Assembly (NCBI RefSeq): GCF_900104815.1
Contig: NZ_FNTD01000004.1
Location: 4,294,501-4,358,500, forward strand
Direction: 5' to 3'
Length of the DNA stretch: 64,000 bases
DNA from: Streptomyces misionensis
Lineage (GTDB): Bacteria; Actinomycetota; Actinomycetes; Streptomycetales; Streptomycetaceae
Positions within the stretch are counted from its first letter, which is position 1; every line of letters starts with the position of its first letter. Shown piece by piece: positions 34,901 to 45,239 of the stretch. Below the pieces are notes generated by a model that did no database searches, was not told where the DNA came from, and saw only the letters and a program-made list of their open reading frames with translations. The position numbers and the translations under genes were made by a program.

Positions 34901-36742
34901 TCAGCGCAGCGCGGCCAGACCGGTCCGGGTGGTGGCCAGAACCACCCGGTCGCCCTTCGCCAGCACATGGTCGTCGGGCGTGTCCGTGCGGCCCGCCAGC
35001 GCCAGCACCCGCCAGGAACCCGCGCGGAACGCCTCGCGCACCGTCCGCCCCTCCAGCATCGGATGCCCGTCCACGTCGACCGCGGCGAACAGCAGCACCT
35101 GCCGCTCCACCGAGACCGCGCCGAGCACCTGCCGCCCGAGCATCGCCCCCGCGAACGCCGGCGCCGCCAGGTGCGTGACGCTCCGGCTCCGGGTCAGCGC
35201 GTGCGGATACGCGGCCCGCAGGGTCCGGTACACCGCCGTCGCGAAGTCGTCGTCGTACAGCCGCAGCACCACCCGCAGATCCGGCCGTACCGTGCGCGCG
35301 TACAGCGCCGCCTCCAGGTTCGTGGTGTCCGCGCTGGTCACCGCGAGCAGCGCCTGCGCCCGGTGGATCTTCGCGGACTCCAGCACCCCTTCCTGCGTGA
35401 CGTCCCCGAGCACCACCGGCACCCGCAGCCGCCGTGCCGTCGCGAGCCCCCGCGCCTCGGGGTCGGACTCGACGCACACCACGGGCACGTTCAGCTCCCG
35501 CAGCCGCGTCAGCACCCGTGTCCCGATCTTGCCGAGTCCCAGCAGCACCACGTGCCCGCCGAGCCCGCGCGGCGGCTTGCGCAGCGAGGTGGCCGTGCGG
35601 AACGTGCCCAGCGCCTCCAGCACCGCGGCCAGCAGCACCGGCAGCAGCAGCAACCCCACCAGCGCGGACAGCAGTTGGAGCAGCTGCCGGCCGAGCGGGG
35701 CGCCGAGCGCCGGGTCGTCGATGGCGAACATGTCGAGCAGGGTGAGGTAGAAGGCCCGCAGCGGATGGATCCGGGTCACCGCCCACAGGGCGATCGCCAG
35801 CGCGAGCACACAGCCCACCAGCCCGGCCAGCGACCACCGCAGCCGCCGCGAGAACAGGAAAGCGAGCGAGGGCACGACCCCCGCTCCCCGGCCCGGCGCC
35901 GCCGACTCGGGACCGCCCGCCGACGACACCTGCTCCAGCACGATCGCGGTCCGCCCGGCGGCCCCCCGCACCTCCTCGTCGTCCGGCAGCAGCCGCGGCT
36001 CCTGGTCCCCGCCGGCCACGCCCGCGGGATCGCTGACCGACAGCAGGGCCAGGGTGTGCAGCCCGGAGTCGGCGGGCAGCGGCCGTTCCACCGCGCGCAG
36101 CAGCAGCCCCTCGGTCTGGACGACCTTGCTGGTGCCGGCGAGCGCGGTCGCGGCCAGGGCCGGCGCGGCGGTGTCCGCGTCGGACAGCACCGTCGTCGAC
36201 GCCTCCCGGCGCGCGTCGCCGCCACCACCGCTCGCCAACGCGGCCGCCTGGTCGAGGAGTTCCTCGATGTGCTGGCCCAACCGCCAGTTGTACAGCCGCA
36301 GTACGAGCCGCAGCCTCGGATTGAGCCGGCGGGCGGTCAGCGCGGCGCGGATGTTGGTCTCGTCGTCGTCGTGCACGAGGGCGAGCGCGGCGGCCCGTTC
36401 CACCCCGGCCTCCGCGAGCACCGCCTCGGTCAACTCACCGGCCTCCAGCACCGGTTCGCCGACCGGCGCACCGGCCGCGGCCGACGGGGCGGGTGCGGTG
36501 GGTGCCCCGCCCCGCGCGCCGACGGCCGCGCTGACCACCCGGTCCAGCAGCGCCGCCGACGCCGCCCGGGCCCGGCCGACCACCGGCGGTCCCGCCGTGC
36601 GCTCGCTCGGCGGCACCACGAGGGTGACCTGCTCGCCGTACACCCCGCGCAACTCGGCGGCCAGCCGGTGCGCCAGCCCGTCGTCCCCGCACACCACCAT
36701 GTGGGGTGCGCCGGGTCCCCCTTGAAACGGAACACTCGCCAC
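34901..36742 (-). CDS. NAD-binding (TrkA-N/RCK) ion-channel-like membrane protein
   Basis: 613-aa protein. An N-terminal Rossmann-like part (MVVCGDDGLAHRLAAEL), an extra RCK-like part, two to three membrane segments near residues 305-375, then a clear second TrkA-N domain (GHVVLLGLGKIGTRVLTRLREL, then VVLGDVTQEGVLESAKI) and a C-terminal TrkA-C-like domain. This resembles CASTOR/potassium-channel related proteins rather than TrkA alone. No selectivity filter GYG is seen, so ion specificity is unknown. GTG 36742 is used. Confidence 0.82.
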   Translation of the reverse strand: MASVPFQGGPGAPHMVVCGDDGLAHRLAAELRGVYGEQVTLVVPPSERTAGPPVVGRARAASAALLDRVVSAAVGARGGAPTAPAPSAAAGAPVGEPVLEAGELTEAVLAEAGVERAAALALVHDDDETNIRAALTARRLNPRLRLVLRLYNWRLGQHIEELLDQAAALASGGGGDARREASTTVLSDADTAAPALAATALAGTSKVVQTEGLLLRAVERPLPADSGLHTLALLSVSDPAGVAGGDQEPRLLPDDEEVRGAAGRTAIVLEQVSSAGGPESAAPGRGAGVVPSLAFLFSRRLRWSLAGLVGCVLALAIALWAVTRIHPLRAFYLTLLDMFAIDDPALGAPLGRQLLQLLSALVGLLLLPVLLAAVLEALGTFRTATSLRKPPRGLGGHVVLLGLGKIGTRVLTRLRELNVPVVCVESDPEARGLATARRLRVPVVLGDVTQEGVLESAKIHRAQALLAVTSADTTNLEAALYARTVRPDLRVVLRLYDDDFATAVYRTLRAAYPHALTRSRSVTHLAAPAFAGAMLGRQVLGAVSVERQVLLFAAVDVDGHPMLEGRTVREAFRAGSWRVLALAGRTDTPDDHVLAKGDRVVLATTRTGLAALR

Positions 36743-36805
36743 GAAGGGAAAGACTGCCTCAGCGGGAAGCCTGGTTCCACCGCCGCCCCGGCCGCCGGTC
36801 GACGG

Positions 36806-38863
36806 TCAGTGTCCTTCCGCGGCCGCCTTCTCGAAGTCGAACCGCGCCAGATCCGCGAGCCACACCCGCGCGTTGCCGTCCGACGGGGCCCGCCAGTCGC
36901 CGCGCGGGGAGAGCGAGCCGCCGGCCGAGACCTTGGGCCCGTTCGGCATGGCCGAGCGCTTGAACTGGGCGAACGCGAAGAAGCGGCGGCAGAAGACCTC
37001 CAGCCAGCGCACGATCTCCGTGAGGTCGTACGCCACCCGCTTGGCCTCGGGGAAGCCGGGCGGGAAGGCGCCGGACGCGGTGTCGTGCCAGGCGTGCCAG
37101 GCCAGGAAGGCGATCTTCGAGGGGCGGAAGCCGTAGCGCAGCACGTGGAAGAGGGTGAAGTCGTGCAGCGCGTACGGGCCGATCTTCGACTCGGTGGACT
37201 GCATCTCCTCGCCCGGCACCAGCTCCGGGCTGATCTCGGTGTCCAGGATCGCGGCCAGGATCGAGCCGGTCTCCTCGTCGAACTGGCCGCTGCCGATCAC
37301 CCAGCGGATCAGGTGCTGGATCAGCGTCTTGGGCACGCCGGAGTTCACGTTGTAGTGGCTCATCTGGTCGCCGACGCCGTACGTCGACCAGCCGAGCGCC
37401 AGCTCGGAGAGGTCGCCGGTGCCCAGCACGATGCCGCCGCGCTGGTTGGCCAGCCGGAACAGGTAGTCGGTGCGCAGACCCGCCTGGACGTTCTCGAACG
37501 TGACGTCGTACACCGGCTCCCCGGCGGCGAACGGGTGGCCCATCTCCTCCAGCATCAGCCGCGCGGTCGGCGTGATGTCCAGCTCCGCCGCGGTCACCCC
37601 GAGCGCCCGCATCAGCCGGTGCGCGTTGTCCTTGGTGTGGTCGCTGGTGGCGAAGCCGGGCAGGGTGAAGGCGAGGATGTCGCTGCGCGGCCGGCCCGCC
37701 CGGTCCATCGCGCGGGCGGCGACGATCAGCGCGTGCGTGGAGTCCAGGCCGCCCGAGACGCCGATGACCACCTTGGGGCCGCCGATCGCCGCGAGCCGCT
37801 GCTGGAGGCCCTCGACCTGGATGTTGTAGGCCTCGTAGCAGTCCAGGGCGAGCCGGTCGGGGTCGGCGGGCACGAACGGGAACCGCTCGACGCGGCGGCG
37901 CAGCCCCAGGTCGGCGCCGACCGGCGGGTCCAGCCGGAAGGAGACCGTGCGGAAGTCGGCGGTGCGGGCCGCGTGGGTACGGCGGTTGTCGTCGAAGCTG
38001 CCCATCCGCCGGCGCTCCTGCTGCAACAGGTCCAGATCGACGTCGGCCGCAGCGAACTGGTCGCCGAGCGGGAAGCGGTCGGACTCGGCCAGCAGCACCC
38101 CGTTCTCGTAGATCATGGTCTGCCCGTCCCAGGACAGGTCCGTGGTCGACTCGCCCAGACCGGCCGCCGCGTAGACGTAGGCGGCGAGGCAGCGGGAGGA
38201 CGCGGAGCGGCACAGCAGCTTGCGGTCCTCGGCGCGGCCGACGGTGATCGGGCTGCCGGACAGGTTGGCGAGCACCGTCGCCCCGGCCAGGGCCGCCTCC
38301 GCGCTCGGCGGCACCGGCACCCACATGTCCTCGCAGATCTCCGCGTGCAGCACCAGGCCGGGCACGTCCTCCGCGGTGAACAGCAGATCCACGCCGAACG
38401 GCACGTCCGCGCCGTCGATCCGGATGGTGCCGCCGCGCTCGTCGTCGCCCGCGGCGATCTGGCGGCGCTCGTAGAACTCCCGGTAGTTCGGCGGGTACGA
38501 CTTGGGGGCCACGCCGAGGATCCGGCCGCGGTGCACCACGACCGCGCAGTTGTAGACCCGGTTGCGGTGGCGCAGCGGGGCGCCGACGACCAGCACCGGC
38601 AGCAGGTCCGCGGAACCGGCGACCACCTCCCGCAGGGCCGCCTCGACCGCGTCCAGGAGCGGGTCCTGGAGCAGCAGGTCCTCGATCGAGTAGCCGCACA
38701 GCACCATCTCGGGGAAGACGGCGACGGCGACGCCCTCCTCGGCGCACCGGCGCGCCTGGCGCAGGACCGCTTCGGCGTTGGCGCCGGGGTCGGCGATGAC
38801 GGTGTGGCCCGTGCACGCGGCGACGCGCGCGAAGCCATGCTGATAGATCGACCAGAAGTTCAC
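36806..38863 (-). CDS. nadE: Glutamine-dependent NAD+ synthetase
   Basis: 685-aa enzyme that makes NAD+ from deamido-NAD+ and glutamine with ATP. The N-terminal nitrilase-type glutaminase has the E-K-C triad (VFPEMVLCGYS, APKSYPPNY, AEICEDMW). The C-terminal synthetase has the PP-loop GVSGGLDSTHALIV near residue 370. Length and layout match the mycobacterial type. Divergent from the CstR-like gene; the operator-like palindrome between them lies 74 bp from this start. Confidence 0.95.
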   Translation of the reverse strand: MNFWSIYQHGFARVAACTGHTVIADPGANAEAVLRQARRCAEEGVAVAVFPEMVLCGYSIEDLLLQDPLLDAVEAALREVVAGSADLLPVLVVGAPLRHRNRVYNCAVVVHRGRILGVAPKSYPPNYREFYERRQIAAGDDERGGTIRIDGADVPFGVDLLFTAEDVPGLVLHAEICEDMWVPVPPSAEAALAGATVLANLSGSPITVGRAEDRKLLCRSASSRCLAAYVYAAAGLGESTTDLSWDGQTMIYENGVLLAESDRFPLGDQFAAADVDLDLLQQERRRMGSFDDNRRTHAARTADFRTVSFRLDPPVGADLGLRRRVERFPFVPADPDRLALDCYEAYNIQVEGLQQRLAAIGGPKVVIGVSGGLDSTHALIVAARAMDRAGRPRSDILAFTLPGFATSDHTKDNAHRLMRALGVTAAELDITPTARLMLEEMGHPFAAGEPVYDVTFENVQAGLRTDYLFRLANQRGGIVLGTGDLSELALGWSTYGVGDQMSHYNVNSGVPKTLIQHLIRWVIGSGQFDEETGSILAAILDTEISPELVPGEEMQSTESKIGPYALHDFTLFHVLRYGFRPSKIAFLAWHAWHDTASGAFPPGFPEAKRVAYDLTEIVRWLEVFCRRFFAFAQFKRSAMPNGPKVSAGGSLSPRGDWRAPSDGNARVWLADLARFDFEKAAAEGH

Positions 38864-38936
38864 ACAGGGAAGCCTAGAACTTCTCCTTCATGGCGGTCAC
38901 CGGCGCTCGCCTTCGCCCCGAACCGGGACGTACAGT

Positions 38937-38950
38937 TACCCCTAGGGGTA
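38937..38950. promoter_or_regulatory. CsoR/CstR-type operator
   Basis: TACCCCTAGGGGTA, a perfect palindrome of the kind bound by copper sensor CsoR and persulfide sensor CstR. It sits 17 bp before the GTG of the CsoR-family gene, so autoregulation is very likely. Confidence 0.8.
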
Positions 38951-38958
38951 TTGCTTGA

Positions 38959-39255
<297 letters not shown>

Positions 39256-39509
39256 CCGCCTCACCGGGCCGGCTCCCCCGGCGGCCTGGGCATCGGCCGC
39301 GGCCGGTCACCTCGTGCGCTCGGCCGGGCGCCGTCCGGTCGTCGGCGCTGTCCCCGTCGCGGACCCCGTCCGGGGGCGTGCCCGGTCACCGGCACGGGGG
39401 CCTTTCGCCCGCCCGCGCGCGGGCCGTTCGGCCCTAGCCCGCCGCCGCACGCCCCGCCTTCACTGGTCCGGCGGCCCCCTGACCTCCACCGGCAAGGCGG
39501 AACAGCCCG

Positions 39510-40169
39510 ATGACCAGTGACACGACCACCGGCGCCACTCCCCGGCAGCGGGACCGCCGGAGCAGCCCGCCGGACGCCCCGGCACCCACGGCCACCGGCT
39601 CCCGCGCCTTCGCCTGGCTGCTGATCATCACGGGAGCGCTGGGCATCCTCGCCTCCTACGTGATCACGGTCGACAAGATCCAGCTGGTCCAGGACCCGGA
39701 CTTCAGCCCCTCCTGCAACATCAGCCCCGTGCTGTCGTGCGCCGACGTGATGCGCAGCGACCAGGCGTCCGTGTTCGGCTTCCCCAACCCCCTCCTCGGC
39801 CTCGCCGCCTACCCCGTCGTGGTCGCCGTCGGCTGCGCGCTGCTGGCCGGCGCCCGCTTCCGGCGCTGGTTCTGGCTCGGCCTGAACGCCGGCACGTTGT
39901 TCGGCGCGGGCTTCTGCATGTGGCTGATGAGCCAGGCGCTCTACGAGATCGGCGCCCTGTGCCTGTGGTGCTGCCTGGCCTGGGCCGCCACCATCGCCAT
40001 GTTCTGGTACACCACCGCGCACAACCTGACGCACGGCGTCGTCCGCGCCCCGCGCGCCGTGGTGGCGGGCGTCCTGGAGTTCCCCTGGGCGGTGCCGCTC
40101 ACCTGGTACCTGGCCATCGCGATGCTGATCGCCACCCGCTGGTGGGACTACTGGCGGTCGCTGCTCTGA
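39510..40169 (+). CDS. Vitamin K epoxide reductase family protein
   Basis: 219-aa membrane protein with about five membrane segments. Cys69 and Cys77 form the shuttle pair (CNISPVLSC) and Cys151-Cys154 the active-site CxxC (CLWC), followed by another Cys155. It oxidises DsbA-like thioredoxins and passes electrons to quinone, promoting disulfide formation outside the membrane. No thioredoxin domain is fused and no dsbA gene is adjacent. The upstream 254 bp hold no gene. Confidence 0.92.
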   Translation: MTSDTTTGATPRQRDRRSSPPDAPAPTATGSRAFAWLLIITGALGILASYVITVDKIQLVQDPDFSPSCNISPVLSCADVMRSDQASVFGFPNPLLGLAAYPVVVAVGCALLAGARFRRWFWLGLNAGTLFGAGFCMWLMSQALYEIGALCLWCCLAWAATIAMFWYTTAHNLTHGVVRAPRAVVAGVLEFPWAVPLTWYLAIAMLIATRWWDYWRSLL

Positions 40170-40231
40170 TCCCAGCTCCGCTGCCGGCCAGTTCGCCGCC
40201 GGCCGTCCTGTCGTCGGCTGCTCGGCTGCTC

Positions 40232-40415
40232 GGCTGCTCGGCCGTCGGTCGCCCCGTCACTGGCTGCTCGGCCGCCGGCCGTCCCGCCGCCGGTTGCTCG
40301 CGCTGCCAGTTGTCCTGCCGTCGGTTGCTCGCGCTGCCGGTAGTCCTGTCGTCGGCTGCTCGGCCGTCGGTCGCCCCGTCACTGGCTGCTCGGCCGCCGG
40401 CCGTCCCGCCGCCGG
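40232..40415 (+). repeat. Nested direct repeats between VKOR and SseB genes
   Basis: A 62-bp sequence beginning GGCTGCTCGGCCGTCGG is present twice without a mismatch, at 40232-40293 and 40354-40415. Between them lie two tandem 31-bp units beginning TTGCTCGCGCTGCC (40294 and 40325), four bases different. Noncoding, very GC rich. Looks like recent slippage or duplication; no other role is evident. Confidence 0.85.
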
Positions 40416-40486
40416 GCGCGGCGGGGCCGAACGGCCCCGCCGACCGGCCCTGCCCGCCCCCTTGTTCGCCCGGTTAGCGTCGCGCA

Positions 40487-41266
40487 ATGGAGCTCAAGAA
40501 CATCCCCGACCCGGGCTTCGCGGGCGACGACGGCTCGCCCGAGCCACGGCTGGCCGCCGCGCTCGCCGCGTGGTCCGAGGACCCCCGCGAGGCGACGGAG
40601 ACCGAACTGCTCGCGCTGCTGGCCGACGCCCGCCCGCTGGTGCCGGTCGTCGCCGTGCTGGGCGAGACGGAGACCGGCCCGGACGGCCGCGAGGGCGAGA
40701 AGACGAGCGACATGGCCGTCGCCACCCTGCGCCTGCCCGACGGCCGCCGGGGCCTGCCCGCCTTCACCAGCCTCGCGGCGCTGGGCCGTTGGCGCCCCGA
40801 CGCGCGGCCCGCCCCGGTCCCGGCCTGCAAGGCGGTCGAGGCGGCGTGGCACTCCGGGGCGTATACCCTGCTGATCGACGTCGGCGGACCGGTCTGCTAC
40901 GAGCTGTCGGGCGCCGCCCTGCGCGCGGTCGCCGAGCGCCGGCCCCATCTGCCCCCGTCGCGCGACCCCGAGATCGCCGGCGCCCTGCGGACGGTCCTGG
41001 CCCGCCACCCGGCCGTGCGCCGCGCCCATCTGCTGCCCGCCCCGGGCGACGACACGGACGCCCGGCTCGTCGTCGTACCGGCCTCGTCCGGCACGGACGA
41101 CCAACTCCCGTCGATCGCCCACCAGTTGGTCGGGGCCGTGCGCGACTTGGCCGCCGACCTGGCCGCGGACCCGCTGCTGCGCGTCCGCCTGGACCGCGGC
41201 CTGGACCTCGCGGTCGTACCCGAGGCCCGGGCGGTCCCCGGGCCGCCCCTCTACCGGCGCCACTGA
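40487..41266 (+). CDS. SseB-family protein
   Basis: 259-aa soluble protein of the SseB (enhanced serine sensitivity) family: [54 protein letters not shown] and a C-terminal SseB-like part ([16 protein letters not shown]). Biochemical role not established in actinobacteria. TAGCGT at 40475-40480, 6 nt before the ATG, suggests leaderless expression. The gene is preceded by a repeat-rich 310-bp spacer. Confidence 0.85.
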   Translation: MELKNIPDPGFAGDDGSPEPRLAAALAAWSEDPREATETELLALLADARPLVPVVAVLGETETGPDGREGEKTSDMAVATLRLPDGRRGLPAFTSLAALGRWRPDARPAPVPACKAVEAAWHSGAYTLLIDVGGPVCYELSGAALRAVAERRPHLPPSRDPEIAGALRTVLARHPAVRRAHLLPAPGDDTDARLVVVPASSGTDDQLPSIAHQLVGAVRDLAADLAADPLLRVRLDRGLDLAVVPEARAVPGPPLYRRH

Positions 41267-41453
41267 CCGGGGAACGCGGCAAGAAGGGCCGCCCGGCCCC
41301 ACCGGCGGCCGGAGGCGGGCCTGTTGGGCCCTATCGGCGAGGGGTGTCTCCCGGCCGATCATGTGGCGGGCCGGGAAGCGCCGGGTCCACGACCCGCACG
41401 CGTGGCGCTTCCCGGCTCCGTCACGACATGAACAGCTGGAGGGACGCCATCCG

Positions 41454-43154
41454 GTGGACGAGGTACAGACACACAAGGTGATGACCGCACGGCCGAGCGC
41501 CGGGGTCGTCACGGCCGGGCAGCAGCCGGCCGTACGACGCGCGCGGCCCGCGTGGACGCAGTGGCTGACGACCACGGACCACAAGCAGATCGGGACGCTG
41601 TACCTGGTCTCGTCGTTCGCGTTCTTCCTGATCGGAGGCGTGCTGGCGCTGCTGATGCGCGCCGAGCTGGCCCGGCCCGGACTGCAGATCATGTCGAACG
41701 AGCAGTTCAACCAGGCCTTCACCATGCACGGCTCCATCATGCTGCTGCTGTTCGCGATGCCGCTGTTCACCGGCTTCGCGAACTGGATCATGCCGCTTCA
41801 GATAGGCGCGCCGGACGTCGCGTTCCCACGGCTGAACATGCTCGCCTTCTGGCTGTTCCTGTTCGGCTCGCTGATCGCGGCGGGCGGCTTCCTGACGCCC
41901 GACGGCGCCGCCGACTTCGGATGGTTCCTGTACGCCCCGCTGTCCGACGCCGTGCACTCGCCGGGCCTCGGCTCCGACCTGTGGATCATGGGCGTGGCCC
42001 TGTCCGGCTTCGGCTCGATCGCCGGCGCGGTCAACTTCATCACCACGATCATCTGCATGCGCGCCCCCGGCATGACCATGTTCCGCATGCCGATCTTCAC
42101 CTGGAACGTGCTGCTGACCGCCGTCCTGGTCCTGATCGTCTTCCCGGTGCTGGCCGCGGCCCTGTTCGCCCTGGAGTGCGACCGCAAGTTCGGCAGCCAC
42201 ATCTTCGACGCGGCCAACGGCGGCGCGCTGCTGTGGCAGCACCTCTTCTGGTTCTTCGGCCACCCGGAGGTCTACATCCTGGCGTTGCCGTTCTTCGGCA
42301 TCGTCTCCGAGGTCGTCCCGGTCTTCTCCCGCAAGCCGATGTTCGGCTACATGGGCCTGATCGGCGCGACCATCGCCATCGCCGGCCTGTCGGTCACCGT
42401 CTGGGCGCACCACATGTACGTCACCGGCGGCGTGCTGCTCCCCTTCTTCTCCTTCATGACCTTCCTGATCGCGGTACCGACCGGGGTGAAGTTCTTCAAC
42501 TGGATCGGCACCATGTGGAAGGGCTCCCTGAGCTTCGAGACCCCGATGCTCTGGACCACCGGCTTCCTCATCACCTTCGTCTTCGGCGGCCTGACCGGAG
42601 TGATCCTCGCCTCCCCGCCGATGGACTTCCACGTGTCCGACTCGTACTTCGTGGTCGCCCACTTCCACTACACGATCTTCGGTACGGTCGTGTACGCGAT
42701 GTTCGCCGGATTCCACTTCTGGTGGCCCAAGTTCACCGGCAAGATGCTGGACGAACGCCTCGGCAAGATCACCTTCTGGACGCTGACGGTCGGCTTCCAC
42801 CTCACCTTCCTCGTGCAGCACTGGCTGGGCGCCGAGGGCATGCCCCGCCGGTACGCCGACTACCTGGCCACCGACGGCTTCACCGCCCTCAACACCGTGT
42901 CCACGATCGGCTCGTTCCTCCTCGGCCTCTCCCTGCTCCCGTTCTTCTACAACGTCTGGAAGACCGCGAGGTACGGCGAGCCGGTGGGCGTGGACGACCC
43001 CTGGGGCTACGGCCGGTCGCTGGAGTGGGCGACCTCCTGCCCGCCCCCGCGGCACAACTTCACCACCCTGCCCCGCATCCGCAGCGAATCCCCGGCGTTC
43101 GACCTGCACCACCCGGACATCGTGGCCCTCGAGGCAGAGGCGGCGAGCCGGTGA
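41454..43154 (+). CDS. ctaD: Cytochrome c oxidase subunit I, solitary copy
   Basis: 566-aa aa3-type subunit I with 12 membrane segments. Metal ligands are all visible: FTMHGSIM (heme a), [16 protein letters not shown] (CuB His with Tyr), VWAHHMYV (CuB) and [11 protein letters not shown] (hemes). It oxidises reduced cytochrome c and pumps protons. No ctaC, ctaE or ctaF follows; only a small membrane protein overlaps. It is therefore probably the second ctaD of the genome. GTG 41454 was chosen for GGAGGGA 9 nt upstream; GTG 41478 and ATG 41481 are alternatives. Confidence 0.93.
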   Translation: MDEVQTHKVMTARPSAGVVTAGQQPAVRRARPAWTQWLTTTDHKQIGTLYLVSSFAFFLIGGVLALLMRAELARPGLQIMSNEQFNQAFTMHGSIMLLLFAMPLFTGFANWIMPLQIGAPDVAFPRLNMLAFWLFLFGSLIAAGGFLTPDGAADFGWFLYAPLSDAVHSPGLGSDLWIMGVALSGFGSIAGAVNFITTIICMRAPGMTMFRMPIFTWNVLLTAVLVLIVFPVLAAALFALECDRKFGSHIFDAANGGALLWQHLFWFFGHPEVYILALPFFGIVSEVVPVFSRKPMFGYMGLIGATIAIAGLSVTVWAHHMYVTGGVLLPFFSFMTFLIAVPTGVKFFNWIGTMWKGSLSFETPMLWTTGFLITFVFGGLTGVILASPPMDFHVSDSYFVVAHFHYTIFGTVVYAMFAGFHFWWPKFTGKMLDERLGKITFWTLTVGFHLTFLVQHWLGAEGMPRRYADYLATDGFTALNTVSTIGSFLLGLSLLPFFYNVWKTARYGEPVGVDDPWGYGRSLEWATSCPPPRHNFTTLPRIRSESPAFDLHHPDIVALEAEAASR

Positions 43155-43699
43155 TGCCGCACCCCGTACTGGCCCTCGCGACCGCGGCGGTGACCGCCTC
43201 CGGCTGCGTCTGGTACCTCCCGGCCCTCGCCGACCTCCGGGCCGGCGCGGACCGCCCCCTGTCCCGCCGCGTCAGGGCCGCGTCCTGCGTGGCGGCCTGG
43301 GCGACGGCCGCCACCGTCGCCGGTCTCCTCCTCGCGGCCGACGGCTGGCGCCCCCCGCTGGCGGCGGCCGCGGCGGGCACCCTGGCGGCCACGACCCTGC
43401 GCGTGTGGGCGGCCCTGCGCCACCACCGGGAGACCGCCGAAGCCGCCCGCCACTGGACGGAGCTGTCCCCCTCCCAGCCCCCGCCGGCCCCCGACCGCAC
43501 CCGCCACGTCGTGGCCGTCCTCGTCACCACCGGCCTGGCCACGGCCGCGATCACCGGCGCCCTCGGACTGGCCGAGGGCCCCGACACCCCGACGGCCTGG
43601 TTCACCACGATCACCACCCCCGCGGCGATCCTCGCCCTCTTCGTCGCCCTGGCCGCGGCCCACACCCGCGCCACCCACCACCGCCGCCCCCCACGCTGA
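43154..43699 (+). CDS. Small membrane protein coupled to ctaD
   Basis: 181-aa protein starting at ATG 43154, which shares one base with the ctaD stop. It has about four membrane segments (ALATAAVTASGCVWYLPAL, AASCVAAWATAATVAGLLLAA, then two near residues 115-165), very Ala/Thr rich. No named family. The tight coupling suggests a partner or assembly factor of the oxidase subunit. Confidence 0.75.
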   Translation: MPHPVLALATAAVTASGCVWYLPALADLRAGADRPLSRRVRAASCVAAWATAATVAGLLLAADGWRPPLAAAAAGTLAATTLRVWAALRHHRETAEAARHWTELSPSQPPPAPDRTRHVVAVLVTTGLATAAITGALGLAEGPDTPTAWFTTITTPAAILALFVALAAAHTRATHHRRPPR

Positions 43700-43849
43700 C
43701 CACCCCCGTCCCCGACCCGGGCGGGGCGCACTCCCTCGGCCTCACCGTGCGCCCCGCCCGTTCCCCCGGGCCGGTTTCCCCTTCTCCGGGTGGGACGCAA
43801 CCCTCTGCTCGCAGCGTCTACAGAGTGTGGACGACGAACAGGATCTCGG

Positions 43850-44359
43850 ATGAAGCGCCGGTACGAAGAGGAATTCAGGGCGTTCGCCGCCGCGCGGTCC
43901 GCACCTCTGTTCCGCTCCGCGTGCGTGCTCACCAGCGGTGATGTGCACCTCGCGGAGGACCTGGTGCAGGACACGCTGGGCCGGATGTACGCCAACTGGC
44001 GCAAGATCGCGCAGATAGACGACCCAGCGGCCTACACCCACACCGTCCTCGTGCGGACGTACCTGTCCCACCGCCGCCGGCGCAGCAGTTCCGAGCGGCC
44101 CACCGACACCCTGCCGGACTCCGGTGCCGTCACCGAGCACGACGCCACACTGCGGATCACGTTGCTCGACGCCCTCGGCCGGCTCTCCGCCCGGGACCGG
44201 GCCGTGCTGCTCCTGCGCTACTGGGAGGACCGCAGCGTCGAGCAGACCGCCGAGATCCTGCACGTCCGACCGGGCGCGGTACGCAACCAGAGCATGCGCG
44301 CGCTCGCCCGCATCCGGGACCTCCTGGGCCACGACCTGTCCGAGCTCGTCAGTCCCTGA
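43850..44359 (+). CDS. RNA polymerase sigma factor, SigE-family ECF
   Basis: 169-aa extracytoplasmic function sigma factor of the Streptomyces SigE family. Region 2 is AEDLVQDTLGRMYANWRKI (residues about 35-53) and region 4 contains LLLRYWEDRSVEQTAEILHVRPGAVRNQSMRAL (residues about 122-154). ATG 43850 was chosen by family length. A downstream membrane protein is its likely partner. A GC-rich promoter resembling GCAACC then CGTCTA is seen at 43797-43820 but the spacing is short. Confidence 0.92.
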   Translation: MKRRYEEEFRAFAAARSAPLFRSACVLTSGDVHLAEDLVQDTLGRMYANWRKIAQIDDPAAYTHTVLVRTYLSHRRRRSSSERPTDTLPDSGAVTEHDATLRITLLDALGRLSARDRAVLLLRYWEDRSVEQTAEILHVRPGAVRNQSMRALARIRDLLGHDLSELVSP

Positions 44360-44417
44360 TCCCGGTGCCGTGGCACCCACCCGCCCTCATCACCGACTCC
44401 GGAGACGCGGCAACCGC

Positions 44418-45131
44418 ATGCCCATCGAAGAAGACTTCACCGAAGCCCTCCGCACCACCCTCCAGGCTTTCGAACCGCCCAGCACCCACGCACTGCTGCA
44501 GGGCGGTGTCCGCAGCGGCCGACGCAGGCGCCGCCGCCGCGCCCTGGCCATCGGCGTGAGCGGAGCAGCCGTACTCGCCTTCGTCGGCCTCGGCGCGACG
44601 ATCGCTACCGGGCAACTGCCCGGCGGGCGAACGGCCGACCAGACGCTCACCGGCCCCGCGGCCTCGTCCACCACCGGCTCGGCCACGGCCTCCACCACCC
44701 CTAAACCGACCTTCACCGGCACGCTGCCTGCCGCCCGAGCGCTGGCAACCCTGACCGATCTGCTGCCGGCCGGGCTGACCACGTCCACCCCGCCCGGCGG
44801 CGAGCGTTCCGGGCAACTGTGGGTGGACGACGGACACGGCAAGTCGCTGCTCGAGGTCCACGTCTCCCGGCAGACCTCCACCGCCGCCCTCCGCGGCCAC
44901 GTCTTCGCCGGCACGACACCCTCGGCCGACGGCACCCTGACCAAGACCACCCAGTCCCCACCCGGCCCGGGCCCCGGTCACCAGACGGTGAACGTCCTGC
45001 ACCCCGACGGTCTCCACGTCACGATCATGGAATGGCAGGCCCCGAACCAGAACACCCCCTCGACCCGCACCACCCCGATCCTGACGACGACCCAACTACG
45101 AGCCGTCGCGACGAGTTCGCGGTGGCAGTAG
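44418..45131 (+). CDS. Membrane-anchored protein downstream of ECF sigma, possible anti-sigma
   Basis: 237-aa protein: a cytoplasmic N-terminus of about 40 residues (MPIEEDFTEALRTTLQAFEP), basic patch GRRRRRRRALA, one membrane segment (residues about 45-65), then a Thr/Ser/Pro-rich linker and an extracellular domain. This is the usual plan of a protein controlling an ECF factor, but no zinc-binding HxxxCxxC motif is present. 58 bp after the sigma gene. Confidence 0.78.
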   Translation: MPIEEDFTEALRTTLQAFEPPSTHALLQGGVRSGRRRRRRRALAIGVSGAAVLAFVGLGATIATGQLPGGRTADQTLTGPAASSTTGSATASTTPKPTFTGTLPAARALATLTDLLPAGLTTSTPPGGERSGQLWVDDGHGKSLLEVHVSRQTSTAALRGHVFAGTTPSADGTLTKTTQSPPGPGPGHQTVNVLHPDGLHVTIMEWQAPNQNTPSTRTTPILTTTQLRAVATSSRWQ

Positions 45132-45239
45132 CACTCGCAGCGGCCATGCGGCGGTGATGCGTCGGGGCGACTGGCTGCGACCACAGCAACCGGTCATACC
45201 GGGCTGGACGGCTGCACGTAGTCCCTGCTGAGACCTGAC

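Noticed and set aside
40232..40415. CRISPR-like array
   Set aside because: Units are head to tail or 60 bp apart with no unique spacers; simple duplication explains it.
43797..43820. ECF-type autoregulated promoter of the sigma gene
   Set aside because: GCAACC and CGTCTA are seen but 12-13 nt apart, shorter than the 15-17 usual for such promoters; kept only as a note.
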